Of a DNA stretch of 64,000 nt, positions 42,301 through 50,037 are shown piece after piece. Origin of the DNA: a virus. A program made the position numbers and the translations under genes. The notes under the pieces were generated by a model that was given only the letters and a program-made list of their open reading frames with translations, made no database searches and was not told the DNA's origin. The stretch is taken from positions 1-64,000 of the IMG/VR virus record IMGVR_UViG_3300021963_000109. One strand, written 5' to 3'. How positions within the stretch are numbered: the first letter of the stretch is position 1; each line of letters begins with the position of its first letter.

Positions 42301-45300
42301 CTGAAAGATTTTTAAACTCCTTGGTAGAAGCATTAAATTCTAAAAGTCTAAATACGTTATCGGTTGCAGCAGGTGATATAGAATATGTCTGCTGATACTT
42401 TACGTACATAGTAAAATTGTCAGTCAATTTATCAATCCCCAGACACAAAATTTGAAAACTGGAAACTGGTAAAGGAACTATATAATTTAATCCAGGATTA
42501 GCAAAAGAAGTAACTGGAGATGTACTAAAAATTAAAGTGTTCTCTGGGTAATATCTGTCATAAACAACTAAAGGAACTGTACAGCTTTCTCCGTAGCACC
42601 ACCATCTATGATATTCATCAACCTGAACTTTTCTTGGAACAGATCCTGGGTATAGTGCAGAGATTGGATAATTATCAAAATCGGTAGGTGATTTAAAAAC
42701 TCTTACATCATATACACCACCCATAATAATGTCACCGTTCTTATCAGGGAACATTGAGGTAGCTGCTCCTGCACCCGGAGATGCCCCGGTTTGAACATCA
42801 AAAGATTCGCTCTCCTCGTTATAAGGGATAGCTAATGTAATTAGCGGAGATCCTATAGGACTACCTTGAAAATTAAAGTTATTTCCTAGCTTTGAAAATC
42901 CTCTAACCTCATAGTTAAATTTAGATATTCCGGGATCTCTCGAAGCATTTAGTTGATCACAAGCTTCGTTTAAGTCTAAATAATTAGGGCTAAGATCCGG
43001 GGAGCTCATGTTTCCTAACACGATTCCTCTTGATCCAGATCCCACTCTAAGCTTATCCCCACTTTGTAAATTATAAAGGGAAAATCCTCCTAGCCATCCT
43101 TCATGAAAATCATAAGATCCCCAAGTCTGAGAATATAAATTTTCCCACTCTAATTGATCAAAAGCATCCCAGTTCAATGCCTTTGTTCCATAATATCTCA
43201 TGTTTTCAACAGGAAGGTCCCCATTAAAATCAAAATCTACGTATTGGTCATAAGGATTTACTCCTCCAGAAATTTCAGCTTGGGCAGTTCTCCCGACCGA
43301 TGTTCCATCATAAACATATAATCCACCTGTTGTAGTTACATCCAATTTTTTACCATTAAAAGTTTCTCCGGTCCCTATTGGTGCTTTAAACATTACTTCC
43401 ATCCATTCTTGTACAGTGACAGAAGATACAGTGGTATCGGTAATGGTATCAATAGCAAATTGAGGATCTTTTAGAACGTTATTAAAAGCACTCATTAAAT
43501 TTCCCAGTGTAGTATCTAATCTGCCATTAAAATTAATATTAGCATATGTTTTACCTTCATACTGAACTTTTATAGATCCAGTTTTGATAACACTAAACTG
43601 AGAAGCTGTTACGGAAGAATTAAGAACTATTGGCAGGGTAAAACCAGTCGATGTGACATTAAATATGTTGTACTGACCAGAAAGATTCCCAGTCACATTG
43701 TAATTATCTATTAATGTTATTTTCTCGCCATTTGTAAAAGAATGTGGAAGGTACGAAGGATTTATAGTAACTAATACAGGTCCTATTCCTCCTCCTGGAT
43801 AAGTACTCGTGAATCCACTAAGTACCATTTTTTGTAATCCGAATTTTAATGGTGCTGATCCTATGGTTTCTCCAAATCTTTTTAGAACCTTACATTCTTG
43901 ACCTTCATTAAATTGATTTCCATATTCAGCGGGCGTTAATATCTCCTTACTTGTTTTATGTTTATCGTCTTGATTTTTTTCAATTGGAAAAACCCAGAGA
44001 GAACTATGATCGTCCCATGTTTTAGAAACATTCTCCCAGGTATAAACTTCTGACTCTCTATATCTAGCAACATTTGCAACTTCAAGATCCCTAGTTTTTA
44101 CCTCGATAGAGTTTTCGTAATGAACAGCACAGATATCGTTAAAACCATCCCATACTCTGCATTTAACGGAGTATATTCCAGAATAAGGTAATATGATTGG
44201 AAGTTTATAATAGTCGCTTATTTTGCCTCTAAATTCGTATTTATAAGGTCTATCGTCCTTCTTTGTGATAGTCCATTCAACTTCATAAAAACCAGCAAAT
44301 CTTAAATTGTCCCAAGCATAGAATCCATCAGAATTGAAGGAATAATCATAGTATTCGAAATCTAGATTCTGTGAAAATAAATTTACAATTTCAACCTTCC
44401 AATCATCTAGAATGATCGGAGTTTCTTTAAGCCAAAGGAGCTTAATATTAGCAATTCCTGTGGATTGACTATAGGTTTGAACCTCTGCTAAAAATGCATA
44501 AGCAGCATCATCGTTAGAAGTAAATTTAAGTTGGACTTTACCAGTAGATGCTATTAGGTATGTTATACTAGTTGGCAAAGTAACATCGAATAAATCACCA
44601 AATTTTAAAGTGTTGTCAAAAGTGTGATTAACAGACGATGAAATGAGATTGTCTCCGGTATATCCAGTCAAATCACTAACAGAAGCTAATGTTGTTGAAT
44701 ATGTTGATACGTTTCTGTCTAGTCCTTCCCATTTGTTATTTAGCTCGTCCCAAGAAAGATTAAATGAGGTTATTTCCAGAACAGTTGGAAATCCAGAAGG
44801 AATTTCATAATCCTGTCCATCGGAAAGTTTTCTATATTTCTGATTGTCTCCTAGATTTAACTTAGGTAGACCCGATGTGTTTCTTTCTTTATAAAAATTA
44901 GAAATTGCATCAGCAAGTTTTTTTGAATTTTTTCCACTAATAACAGGATTTGAACTAGACGGAAGAGTAAGATTTCCGTATGTTGAATAGGTATATGTAA
45001 AAGGATTAGGTCCAACATAAGGAACTGTAGGAATACTATCGTTAGGTCTAAGATTAAAATATCTTAAATCTTCGATATAACCAAAATCCGGACTAAAAGA
45101 AAGTTCTATATCTAAACCCTGATCTAATTGGTCTATCTTTAAATTATCAATCCATCCTCTAGTTTTATAAACTGTGAAATAAACGCCCTCCCCAGTGATG
45201 TCTATAATTCTAGCATTAAGAGGAAGATATTCTTTTTTAAGTTTTTCTTTAAGCCCAAAGAGTTTAATTAAAACCTCATCTGGGGAAAAAACAAAAGCAT

Positions 45301-46852
45301 TTTCCACAACTGGATAATCAAACTGATCATATCTGTTTTCTACAACTCTGTTGATATCATAGAATAAACCAAATAAAGCAGTTTTCTTAAAGCTGGAAGA
45401 AGGAAATAATTTTTCAATTGGAGATTTTAAACCATATGTCCCGTCGTCTTTTTTTCCATATATTTCTACCTGCTTATACTTATCAGAGTTTTCATCATCA
45501 AGTAAGCTTGCAATAAGGGTGCTTTGACTTTGAGTTTGAGAACTCATAGAATCTAAAACAGCCTGATTTTCCTCTAAAGCGCTTTTTGGAGATTCTGATT
45601 TTTTAATATTTAACCAATATTCCTTTACTCTTAAATCTTGATATCCAAAAAATCTAATTGCGTTTATAAGACCTTTATAAGATCCAACGTAAGGAAAAAT
45701 CTCATGTCCCTCTAAAAGAAGTTCCTTCCTTTTTACGTTTAAAATTTCATAATCTGTTAATGGCTCTTTTGGATCAGCATCTCTTAAAACATAGGTATCC
45801 TCCGCATTTAATTTTCTTCCGAAGTTACTTAATAAAGTTTTATATCTTTCGTCTTCACCCTCTGTCTCTGCATGAATCTCTATTCTTGCAACAATTTTTG
45901 GGTATCCTAATGATAAATCCTCGATCACTAAGGTTCTTCCAAATATTCCCTCTTCTGCTGAATTAAGAGCAAGGTTAATTGAAACGCTAGATGAATCTAC
46001 ATTTCCACTTACTCTTAGATCATCAACTATAGTTTCTGAAGAATCGTATCCGATTTTAAAATATGCAGTCTGTAATGAATTTAAAACCGGAGCATCTAAT
46101 TTGGAATCTTCAAGAAGCTCGTATTGATAGATGTATTCAGACACATCGTTTTTTTCCTCCACTGGATAAACAAAAATCTTTGTGCTATCTAAACTTTGAG
46201 TGCATATCTTATTAAGGTAAATGTTTTTTCCACTAACGCTGGTAATCCTAGCGTCTTTGGGAATTCCATCCCCCAGTATCATAAGTTCTTCTTCACTTTC
46301 TGATATAGCAGATAGATTTATGTTTGTAGTAATATAATCTTTCCCAGCTACTATTTTAGCATCAAAAGAATCAAATGCATCAAAATCTAAAACGTTTCTA
46401 GTGGTTTCAAATGATGATCTCCAAAGATTAAAAAGCAGAGGAGCGCCATTAACAGTAGTTGTTGCGTTATTCTGAAGAGTTATTGATTTTAATGTTGTAT
46501 CAACTGCTGTAATAGTATTACCATTAGGAAATTGATCACAAAAAAGCTTTGCCCCAACATATTCAGAAATTGGGGTTATGTCAGTATAAACTACATTACT
46601 TCCGCTTTTAAAATTACCATAAATTCCAGATCCTGAATTATTAGAAGAAACGTCCGGGGTAATGTGTGGATATCCATAAACAATATTTCCCAGAGAGTCC
46701 TTGAATTTTTCAATGATAAAAAAGTGCTCTATCTCAAAAAGACCAACAGATACCTTAGGAAGCAATAATCTTGCCTCCCAAAAATTTCCATTCCAAATTA
46801 AATTTGTTTGGTTACCAGATTTATTAAAGAATAAAAGATTTTTATAATTCAT
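39320..46852 (-). CDS. Giant baseplate-wedge/fibre protein with beta-propeller repeats (gp7 position)
   Basis: 2510 residues, ATG start overlapping the previous stop by one base. The N-terminal part is baseplate-like, with INAIRFFGYQDLRVKEYWLN near 400. Around 1590-1640 is a two-component-regulator-type propeller segment (LWMATNNGIKTYDGVR, AKWIGTSDGMAYYDNGRWG). From about 1945 to 2360 there are repeated blades of the type GYVYVTGYFQDTAYFG...FVAKYNQVGVIQW, NVYVAGNFTGT and IFVLGSYSG. A PKD/Ig-like domain (FYSLYLQVEDSNGNLSVFDK) closes the protein. Gene order gp25-gp6-small-this matches T4 gp25/gp6/gp7, so a wedge role with added surface propellers is inferred. Propellers of this kind often bind glycans or proteins. 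Confidence 0.72.
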   Translation of the reverse strand: MNYKNLLFFNKSGNQTNLIWNGNFWEARLLLPKVSVGLFEIEHFFIIEKFKDSLGNIVYGYPHITPDVSSNNSGSGIYGNFKSGSNVVYTDITPISEYVGAKLFCDQFPNGNTITAVDTTLKSITLQNNATTTVNGAPLLFNLWRSSFETTRNVLDFDAFDSFDAKIVAGKDYITTNINLSAISESEEELMILGDGIPKDARITSVSGKNIYLNKICTQSLDSTKIFVYPVEEKNDVSEYIYQYELLEDSKLDAPVLNSLQTAYFKIGYDSSETIVDDLRVSGNVDSSSVSINLALNSAEEGIFGRTLVIEDLSLGYPKIVARIEIHAETEGEDERYKTLLSNFGRKLNAEDTYVLRDADPKEPLTDYEILNVKRKELLLEGHEIFPYVGSYKGLINAIRFFGYQDLRVKEYWLNIKKSESPKSALEENQAVLDSMSSQTQSQSTLIASLLDDENSDKYKQVEIYGKKDDGTYGLKSPIEKLFPSSSFKKTALFGLFYDINRVVENRYDQFDYPVVENAFVFSPDEVLIKLFGLKEKLKKEYLPLNARIIDITGEGVYFTVYKTRGWIDNLKIDQLDQGLDIELSFSPDFGYIEDLRYFNLRPNDSIPTVPYVGPNPFTYTYSTYGNLTLPSSSNPVISGKNSKKLADAISNFYKERNTSGLPKLNLGDNQKYRKLSDGQDYEIPSGFPTVLEITSFNLSWDELNNKWEGLDRNVSTYSTTLASVSDLTGYTGDNLISSSVNHTFDNTLKFGDLFDVTLPTSITYLIASTGKVQLKFTSNDDAAYAFLAEVQTYSQSTGIANIKLLWLKETPIILDDWKVEIVNLFSQNLDFEYYDYSFNSDGFYAWDNLRFAGFYEVEWTITKKDDRPYKYEFRGKISDYYKLPIILPYSGIYSVKCRVWDGFNDICAVHYENSIEVKTRDLEVANVARYRESEVYTWENVSKTWDDHSSLWVFPIEKNQDDKHKTSKEILTPAEYGNQFNEGQECKVLKRFGETIGSAPLKFGLQKMVLSGFTSTYPGGGIGPVLVTINPSYLPHSFTNGEKITLIDNYNVTGNLSGQYNIFNVTSTGFTLPIVLNSSVTASQFSVIKTGSIKVQYEGKTYANINFNGRLDTTLGNLMSAFNNVLKDPQFAIDTITDTTVSSVTVQEWMEVMFKAPIGTGETFNGKKLDVTTTGGLYVYDGTSVGRTAQAEISGGVNPYDQYVDFDFNGDLPVENMRYYGTKALNWDAFDQLEWENLYSQTWGSYDFHEGWLGGFSLYNLQSGDKLRVGSGSRGIVLGNMSSPDLSPNYLDLNEACDQLNASRDPGISKFNYEVRGFSKLGNNFNFQGSPIGSPLITLAIPYNEESESFDVQTGASPGAGAATSMFPDKNGDIIMGGVYDVRVFKSPTDFDNYPISALYPGSVPRKVQVDEYHRWWCYGESCTVPLVVYDRYYPENTLIFSTSPVTSFANPGLNYIVPLPVSSFQILCLGIDKLTDNFTMYVKYQQTYSISPAATDNVFRLLEFNASTKEFKNLSVQGPIWTIIKTYDQGSIITYNGESYISLINSNIGNNPSTSASSWEIIDQDPLTKLDTSVIYIRQLKYEYFGKYSKLWMATNNGIKTYDGVRISSLDISDSGLHTNDVYAITIDETNAKWIGTSDGMAYYDNGRWGCWTPSSRSELPIAKYRNIVNLGNGRIFCIAQTGSQNYKLVYFNGITIKVYDYDPGTTNQFAPANYLDFDYEDLYFMMNEVKYIDGTFTRYPGDIMYLGDVYRIGQNYVVPGYWNPTYTGTYYQTQNLYMRKVSYTIPYIHASSKYTGPGGWDFVYHLSYRPVPDPIYLKLKGISETEINFNFLVGPLYTSSVNIGKDPQLPYADSRSWKMPHWLNYDFSKITDAHPNINSDDLFLDAPLRDIESGIASKEPYWRNSNLIRSSDKNLGNIIDSFEWVIKIGDGSDDRGMRVFVGEDGYVYVTGYFQDTAYFGAKNNLPSGANTTLSSTGCRSIFVAKYNQVGVIQWARKYGEDGTSGSRDYDYTPMGIKVDHLGNVIVVGYKNKVRNNTSGELSDNLYIKWNGDAQLVTATSLFTSPTINDTEIISDLAIDRVGNVYVAGNFTGTITSGTKTITSATSTQEVFAARVEGDGSIKWLKKMNTAGEESDPSLHIGESYEDLYIAFNSKSGSDQKIYLNRYTSYDFNSEWSKTISNTDFGTFTTKPHIRVSKNGEIALGASFKGKLTVDDISFTSIGDSDIAVFKFNGYRPLWGKNVGSLYSDFCQDIGIDSEGSIFVLGSYSGYVTASPNYSSPNYYPSPQGNLDVIMFKYDPDGTLLDIVDSGGLGRDEGMSISFDKDDNIYLTGYVTGQSNFSNWVVSPGGGEDAFVGKISNLKYKTGKKIGDPFSLFGSQTWEIGDDKITHKEFEAPMGSTVVFNPLDSLIPGKRNHVWKLIYDGSGEELINVKDVKSFIWTFNKPGFYSLYLQVEDSNGNLSVFDKKGYIRIIDHKNAPSGEIIEYVNSEIFRKRAIYEAKTFPQLA

Positions 46853-47106
46853 TATCTAACATACTTATTATTCTTAGGAACACGATAGTTGAAGAAATTT
46901 TTAATATCCTTAGTTTTTTCGACTAAAGCAAAAACTACTTTTTCTAAAGATTTAAGAATGGACTTTCTATTTCCATCACCATCTAAGGTAACAGACGAGA
47001 GGGTTTTTTCAAAGATTTTTCCTTCGTAATCAAAACCAACATTAGTTCTCCTGTCCTGTGTTGAATTTATATAGTCGTAGTAACTTTTTCTTCCTGTATT
47101 AAACAT
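46852..47106 (-). CDS. Small baseplate-operon protein
   Basis: 84 residues, ATG start overlapping the gp6 stop by one base, and its stop overlaps the next start by one base. Basic (N-terminal MFNTGRKSYYDYINSTQDRR; C-terminal FNYRVPKNNKYVR) with a central helix (NRKSILKSLEKVVFALVEKT). The strict coupling to gp6 and the gp7-position gene suggests a small wedge component or assembly factor. No family recognised. Confidence 0.65.
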   Translation of the reverse strand: MFNTGRKSYYDYINSTQDRRTNVGFDYEGKIFEKTLSSVTLDGDGNRKSILKSLEKVVFALVEKTKDIKNFFNYRVPKNNKYVR

Positions 47107-48839
47107 TATAGGGTATTAGTATTGGAATTTTTAAGTAACTGTTTGTTCTTATAATTTATTTCAGTGTTATAAGTAACAGGAACTACCTTTCTGATGTCTA
47201 TATTTATAGATGAAAGTTTATTGAGATCTGCACCTTTATCGTAGAAAAGACCTGCTCTATCAGACCATCCACCAGTTACAATAACAATTTCATCTTTGTC
47301 AAACAGGATATCTCCAAAATCATCAAGTCCTAAAACTATTTTTTTCTTAGGATCGGTGTCTTCAAGATCTGCAACACTTAGTGCATATTTTTCATTCTTT
47401 TCAGAAACAAAGAAAATAGTAACGGAATCAACACCAGTTATTGATTCTACAACTGAAATTAAATCAGATCTAGGAATTTTATCTCTCCTTCTGATATTAA
47501 TAAAGTAATTACTCATTGCATCTACAATTTGTCCTCTAACTGTATCCGGGTCATTTCCTTCAAAAATTGTTATTAGAATATTAATAACATATCTGGAAAT
47601 TTTAGGCTCAAGAATTTTTACCTCAGTTGTTACAATCTTCTGTCCGCTTTCTTCTATAGAATTTAGTAATCTATTTTTTTGAAATTCGGTTAATCTAAAT
47701 TCTGTCTCTTTAATATCAAAATAGGTTTCATTAGTTTTTAATTTTTTAGTTATGTCTGGAACTAATAAAACATAAATTATGTTATCGTCATCTAAATACT
47801 GATCATCAAAAGTTGAAAATGCTTCTATAATGGAAAATGTTCCAAATTTTTCAAAAAATGTGATATAGCTATCAGGGTTTGCTAGCACATAAGATCTAGA
47901 TGTTTTAGGTGCTAAAATTCTTGTTAATTCTATAGATTCTCTGTTTGTTCCAAGCTGTGGAGCAACTGTGCATGCAACATTTAAATATTCCTTCAGAGAA
48001 ACACTATTTCCAAAAGCATCAGTACCCTCGTCTTCAAATTCAAAAGGAATTTTACCTGCTTCTAACGAATTAATATTTCCTAAAATTCCTGAGGTCTCTA
48101 AATATCTAACTTCGATTGTTGTACCGGGTTCTGGAATTTTCCCAAAATTTTTATTTCCGAAAATAACATCTATTCCATTATTGATTCCTGTTTTAACAAG
48201 ACATCCTTTTTGATTGAAAGGAATATCATATAAAGAATCATATATTTTCCACTCTTCACTATTAACAAAGACTCTAACCTCAAAATTATCAACAGCAGAT
48301 GTAATTCTATCCGAAACGTTATAGCTTTGTAAAACTTCGCCAGTTCCTGTGAATAAAGCAGCTCTAACACTACCTTCAATTATTTCACAGGAAACTTTAG
48401 AGGTTGAATTGAGATTAATCCTCACATAATCCTGTGTTAGGTTTAGGACATAGCTAATTCCCGAGTTTTGAAATTTAATGCTTGCATATTTAGGAATGAG
48501 AATTGCACCCCCACCTACTGTGGTAGAATCTGTTCCATTCCATGAAATATCAACTTGTCCTCTGGCGGAACTACTTCTAGAAGCGTTGTGTCCAGTTAAA
48601 GCTGCAAGTCCATAAATTGAACTTTCTCTAGTGGCCTTTTTAATGTCCAGCTCCGTTATGGAATCCTCAATAAAAAACAGGATTAATTGAGAAAGGTTTT
48701 GAAGTACAAATAGGATTTGTCCCCAGGCAGATGCTACCGTAAATAGCTGATTTGCTTGGTTATATCTTCTTTGGATCAAAGTAAGCGAATCCTGTACTAG
48801 GTCCTGTATTTTCGCTCTGTTCTTTTTAAATAAATCCAT
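47106..48839 (-). CDS. gp6: Baseplate wedge protein gp6 (baseplate J-like)
   Basis: 577 residues, ATG start (T4 gp6 is 660). The N-terminal region has the J-like opening SIYGLAALTGHNASRSSSAR and GQVDISW. The core NKNFGKIPEPGTTIEVRYLE followed by TSGILGNINS is the conserved baseplate-J hallmark. C-terminal domains include IVDAMSNYFINIRRRDKIPR, as in other J proteins (VxxAIxxYFxxLxxGxxIxxSxLxxxI). gp6 forms the iris-like ring that holds the wedges together. It follows gp25 by one base, as in P2 and T4-type clusters. Confidence 0.87.
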   Translation of the reverse strand: MDLFKKNRAKIQDLVQDSLTLIQRRYNQANQLFTVASAWGQILFVLQNLSQLILFFIEDSITELDIKKATRESSIYGLAALTGHNASRSSSARGQVDISWNGTDSTTVGGGAILIPKYASIKFQNSGISYVLNLTQDYVRINLNSTSKVSCEIIEGSVRAALFTGTGEVLQSYNVSDRITSAVDNFEVRVFVNSEEWKIYDSLYDIPFNQKGCLVKTGINNGIDVIFGNKNFGKIPEPGTTIEVRYLETSGILGNINSLEAGKIPFEFEDEGTDAFGNSVSLKEYLNVACTVAPQLGTNRESIELTRILAPKTSRSYVLANPDSYITFFEKFGTFSIIEAFSTFDDQYLDDDNIIYVLLVPDITKKLKTNETYFDIKETEFRLTEFQKNRLLNSIEESGQKIVTTEVKILEPKISRYVINILITIFEGNDPDTVRGQIVDAMSNYFINIRRRDKIPRSDLISVVESITGVDSVTIFFVSEKNEKYALSVADLEDTDPKKKIVLGLDDFGDILFDKDEIVIVTGGWSDRAGLFYDKGADLNKLSSINIDIRKVVPVTYNTEINYKNKQLLKNSNTNTL

Positions 48840-48840
48840 T

Positions 48841-49212
48841 TTAAATTACCTTTATTCCTAAAACCGGGTTTCCCTTGATGCCAAATTCTATAACGCAAGA
48901 ATCTCTAGTTTCACCCTGAAAAAACCCAAGACTAAAATCGACCTTAAGAATATCTCTAGCGAATGGGCAGTATGTATAAAGTTGTAGCTCTATAGCATCT
49001 TCTAACTCAGTCTGAGAAACCTCAAAATCAAATACCAAAGATTCCAGATCTATACCAAAAAATGGGTCTCCTAAAACAGAACCAGGCTTAGTCAGCATGA
49101 TCTGTTTTATCATCCCTATAGTAGATTCTACTACATCGTCAGTCTCCAGTTTGTTAGGAACATACAGGGGATCGTCGGGATTTCTGGGATATATGTCTGT
49201 TATTTTGATCAT
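48841..49212 (-). CDS. gp25: Baseplate wedge protein gp25
   Basis: 123 residues, ATG start (T4 gp25 is 132). MIKQIMLTKPGSVLGDPFFG and IDLESLVFDFE match the GPW/gp25 family core (I-x-x-I-L-x-T-x-P-G-x-R-x-x-x-P-x-F-G-x-x-L). gp25 connects wedges to the sheath and is among the most conserved contractile-injection components. The gene begins after a 50-base gap holding an AT-rich hairpin and two ATATAT elements, so a transcript may start here; gp6 follows one base after its stop. Confidence 0.9.
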   Translation of the reverse strand: MIKITDIYPRNPDDPLYVPNKLETDDVVESTIGMIKQIMLTKPGSVLGDPFFGIDLESLVFDFEVSQTELEDAIELQLYTYCPFARDILKVDFSLGFFQGETRDSCVIEFGIKGNPVLGIKVI

Positions 49213-49223
49213 TATCTTCCCTT

Positions 49224-49242
49224 ATATATTTAGAAAATATAT
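49224..49242 (-). other. AT-rich inverted repeat upstream of gp25
   Basis: ATATATTT-AGA-AAATATAT is a perfect 8-bp inverted repeat with a 3-base loop, ending 11 bases before the gp25 start codon at 49212. The minus strand contains AATATATAAG, a variant of the recurrent upstream motif. It could be a promoter with dyad symmetry, an operator, or a leader hairpin. AT-richness makes chance possible. Confidence 0.35.
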
Positions 49243-49262
49243 CTAGAAGATATTTATCCAGA

Positions 49263-50036
49263 TTAATTCCACTGTAAAAAGTAACTTGGGGTGTTTTCGC
49301 TTTTGATCATATCCATTACCTCGGTTCTTTCTGCTGATCCTTGCTCCTTAATTGCAGCAGCATTAATGGTTACTCCCCCTGGTAATTGATATCCAAACGT
49401 TCCTAATAATCGACCTATGTTAATTTTTGCCTCTGCCAAGCAGTATCTTACAAAAAGCTCATCGGAATAAAGATTCTCTTCAGGGATAGCAACATATGCT
49501 CTAACCCCGACATCTTTACCGCCAAGAGCTAATCCAGTCGATGTGGTACGATTAGGATCGCGTCCTAATATGGTTAATTTCTTCGTATTTTTGTTATAAT
49601 TGAAAGCGAATGTTTCTAATAGGTAAGCTTTTGCAAGGTCAAAAAAGGAGTATAAAACTGTCCTATACACTAGGTTATCCCCAACAAATGGACTTAGCAT
49701 TAATTCTGATCCTAATAATTTAGAATCTCCAAAGTCCCTATCTGGGGTTCCTACGATTCCAGCTCCCCCTACTTCTCTCACGTCATAGACACTAACTATG
49801 CATTCAGGTAGTTGAATTTGTCTGGTTGCTCTAAAAGAAGCATGGCTAAATAGTTCTTTTCCCAAAACAAAAATTCTATCTTCCACTGCATATTGATAAT
49901 TGTCATAGAAGAATGCCTTGGCTCTTTTGATAATTCTCTTAATCTCCCCATCGTTTAAAGCATAGGGAAGAGCACATGAGTGGGAAAGATCGTCTTTTAC
50001 CTCCTGAATTAATTCTTGTTCTGTAGTTATAGCCAT
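49263..50036 (-). CDS. Virion structural protein, possibly neck or baseplate
   Basis: 257 residues, ATG start. A helical N-terminus (TTEQELIQEVKDDLSHSCAL; DGEIKRIIKRAKAFFYDNYQ) precedes a beta domain (RQIQLPECIVSVYDVREVGG). A C-terminal helix pair follows (LFVRYCLAEAKINIGRLLGT, then YQLPGGVTINAAAIKEQGSA), in which LPGG-x-x-I-N-x-x-x-x-x-x-EG is a recurring ending in phage structural proteins. The two-part helical layout also fits head-tail connector or neck proteins. No specific T4 counterpart assigned. It follows the amidoligase-like gene by one base and precedes gp25. Confidence 0.6.
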   Translation of the reverse strand: MAITTEQELIQEVKDDLSHSCALPYALNDGEIKRIIKRAKAFFYDNYQYAVEDRIFVLGKELFSHASFRATRQIQLPECIVSVYDVREVGGAGIVGTPDRDFGDSKLLGSELMLSPFVGDNLVYRTVLYSFFDLAKAYLLETFAFNYNKNTKKLTILGRDPNRTTSTGLALGGKDVGVRAYVAIPEENLYSDELFVRYCLAEAKINIGRLLGTFGYQLPGGVTINAAAIKEQGSAERTEVMDMIKSENTPSYFLQWN

Positions 50037-50037
50037 T

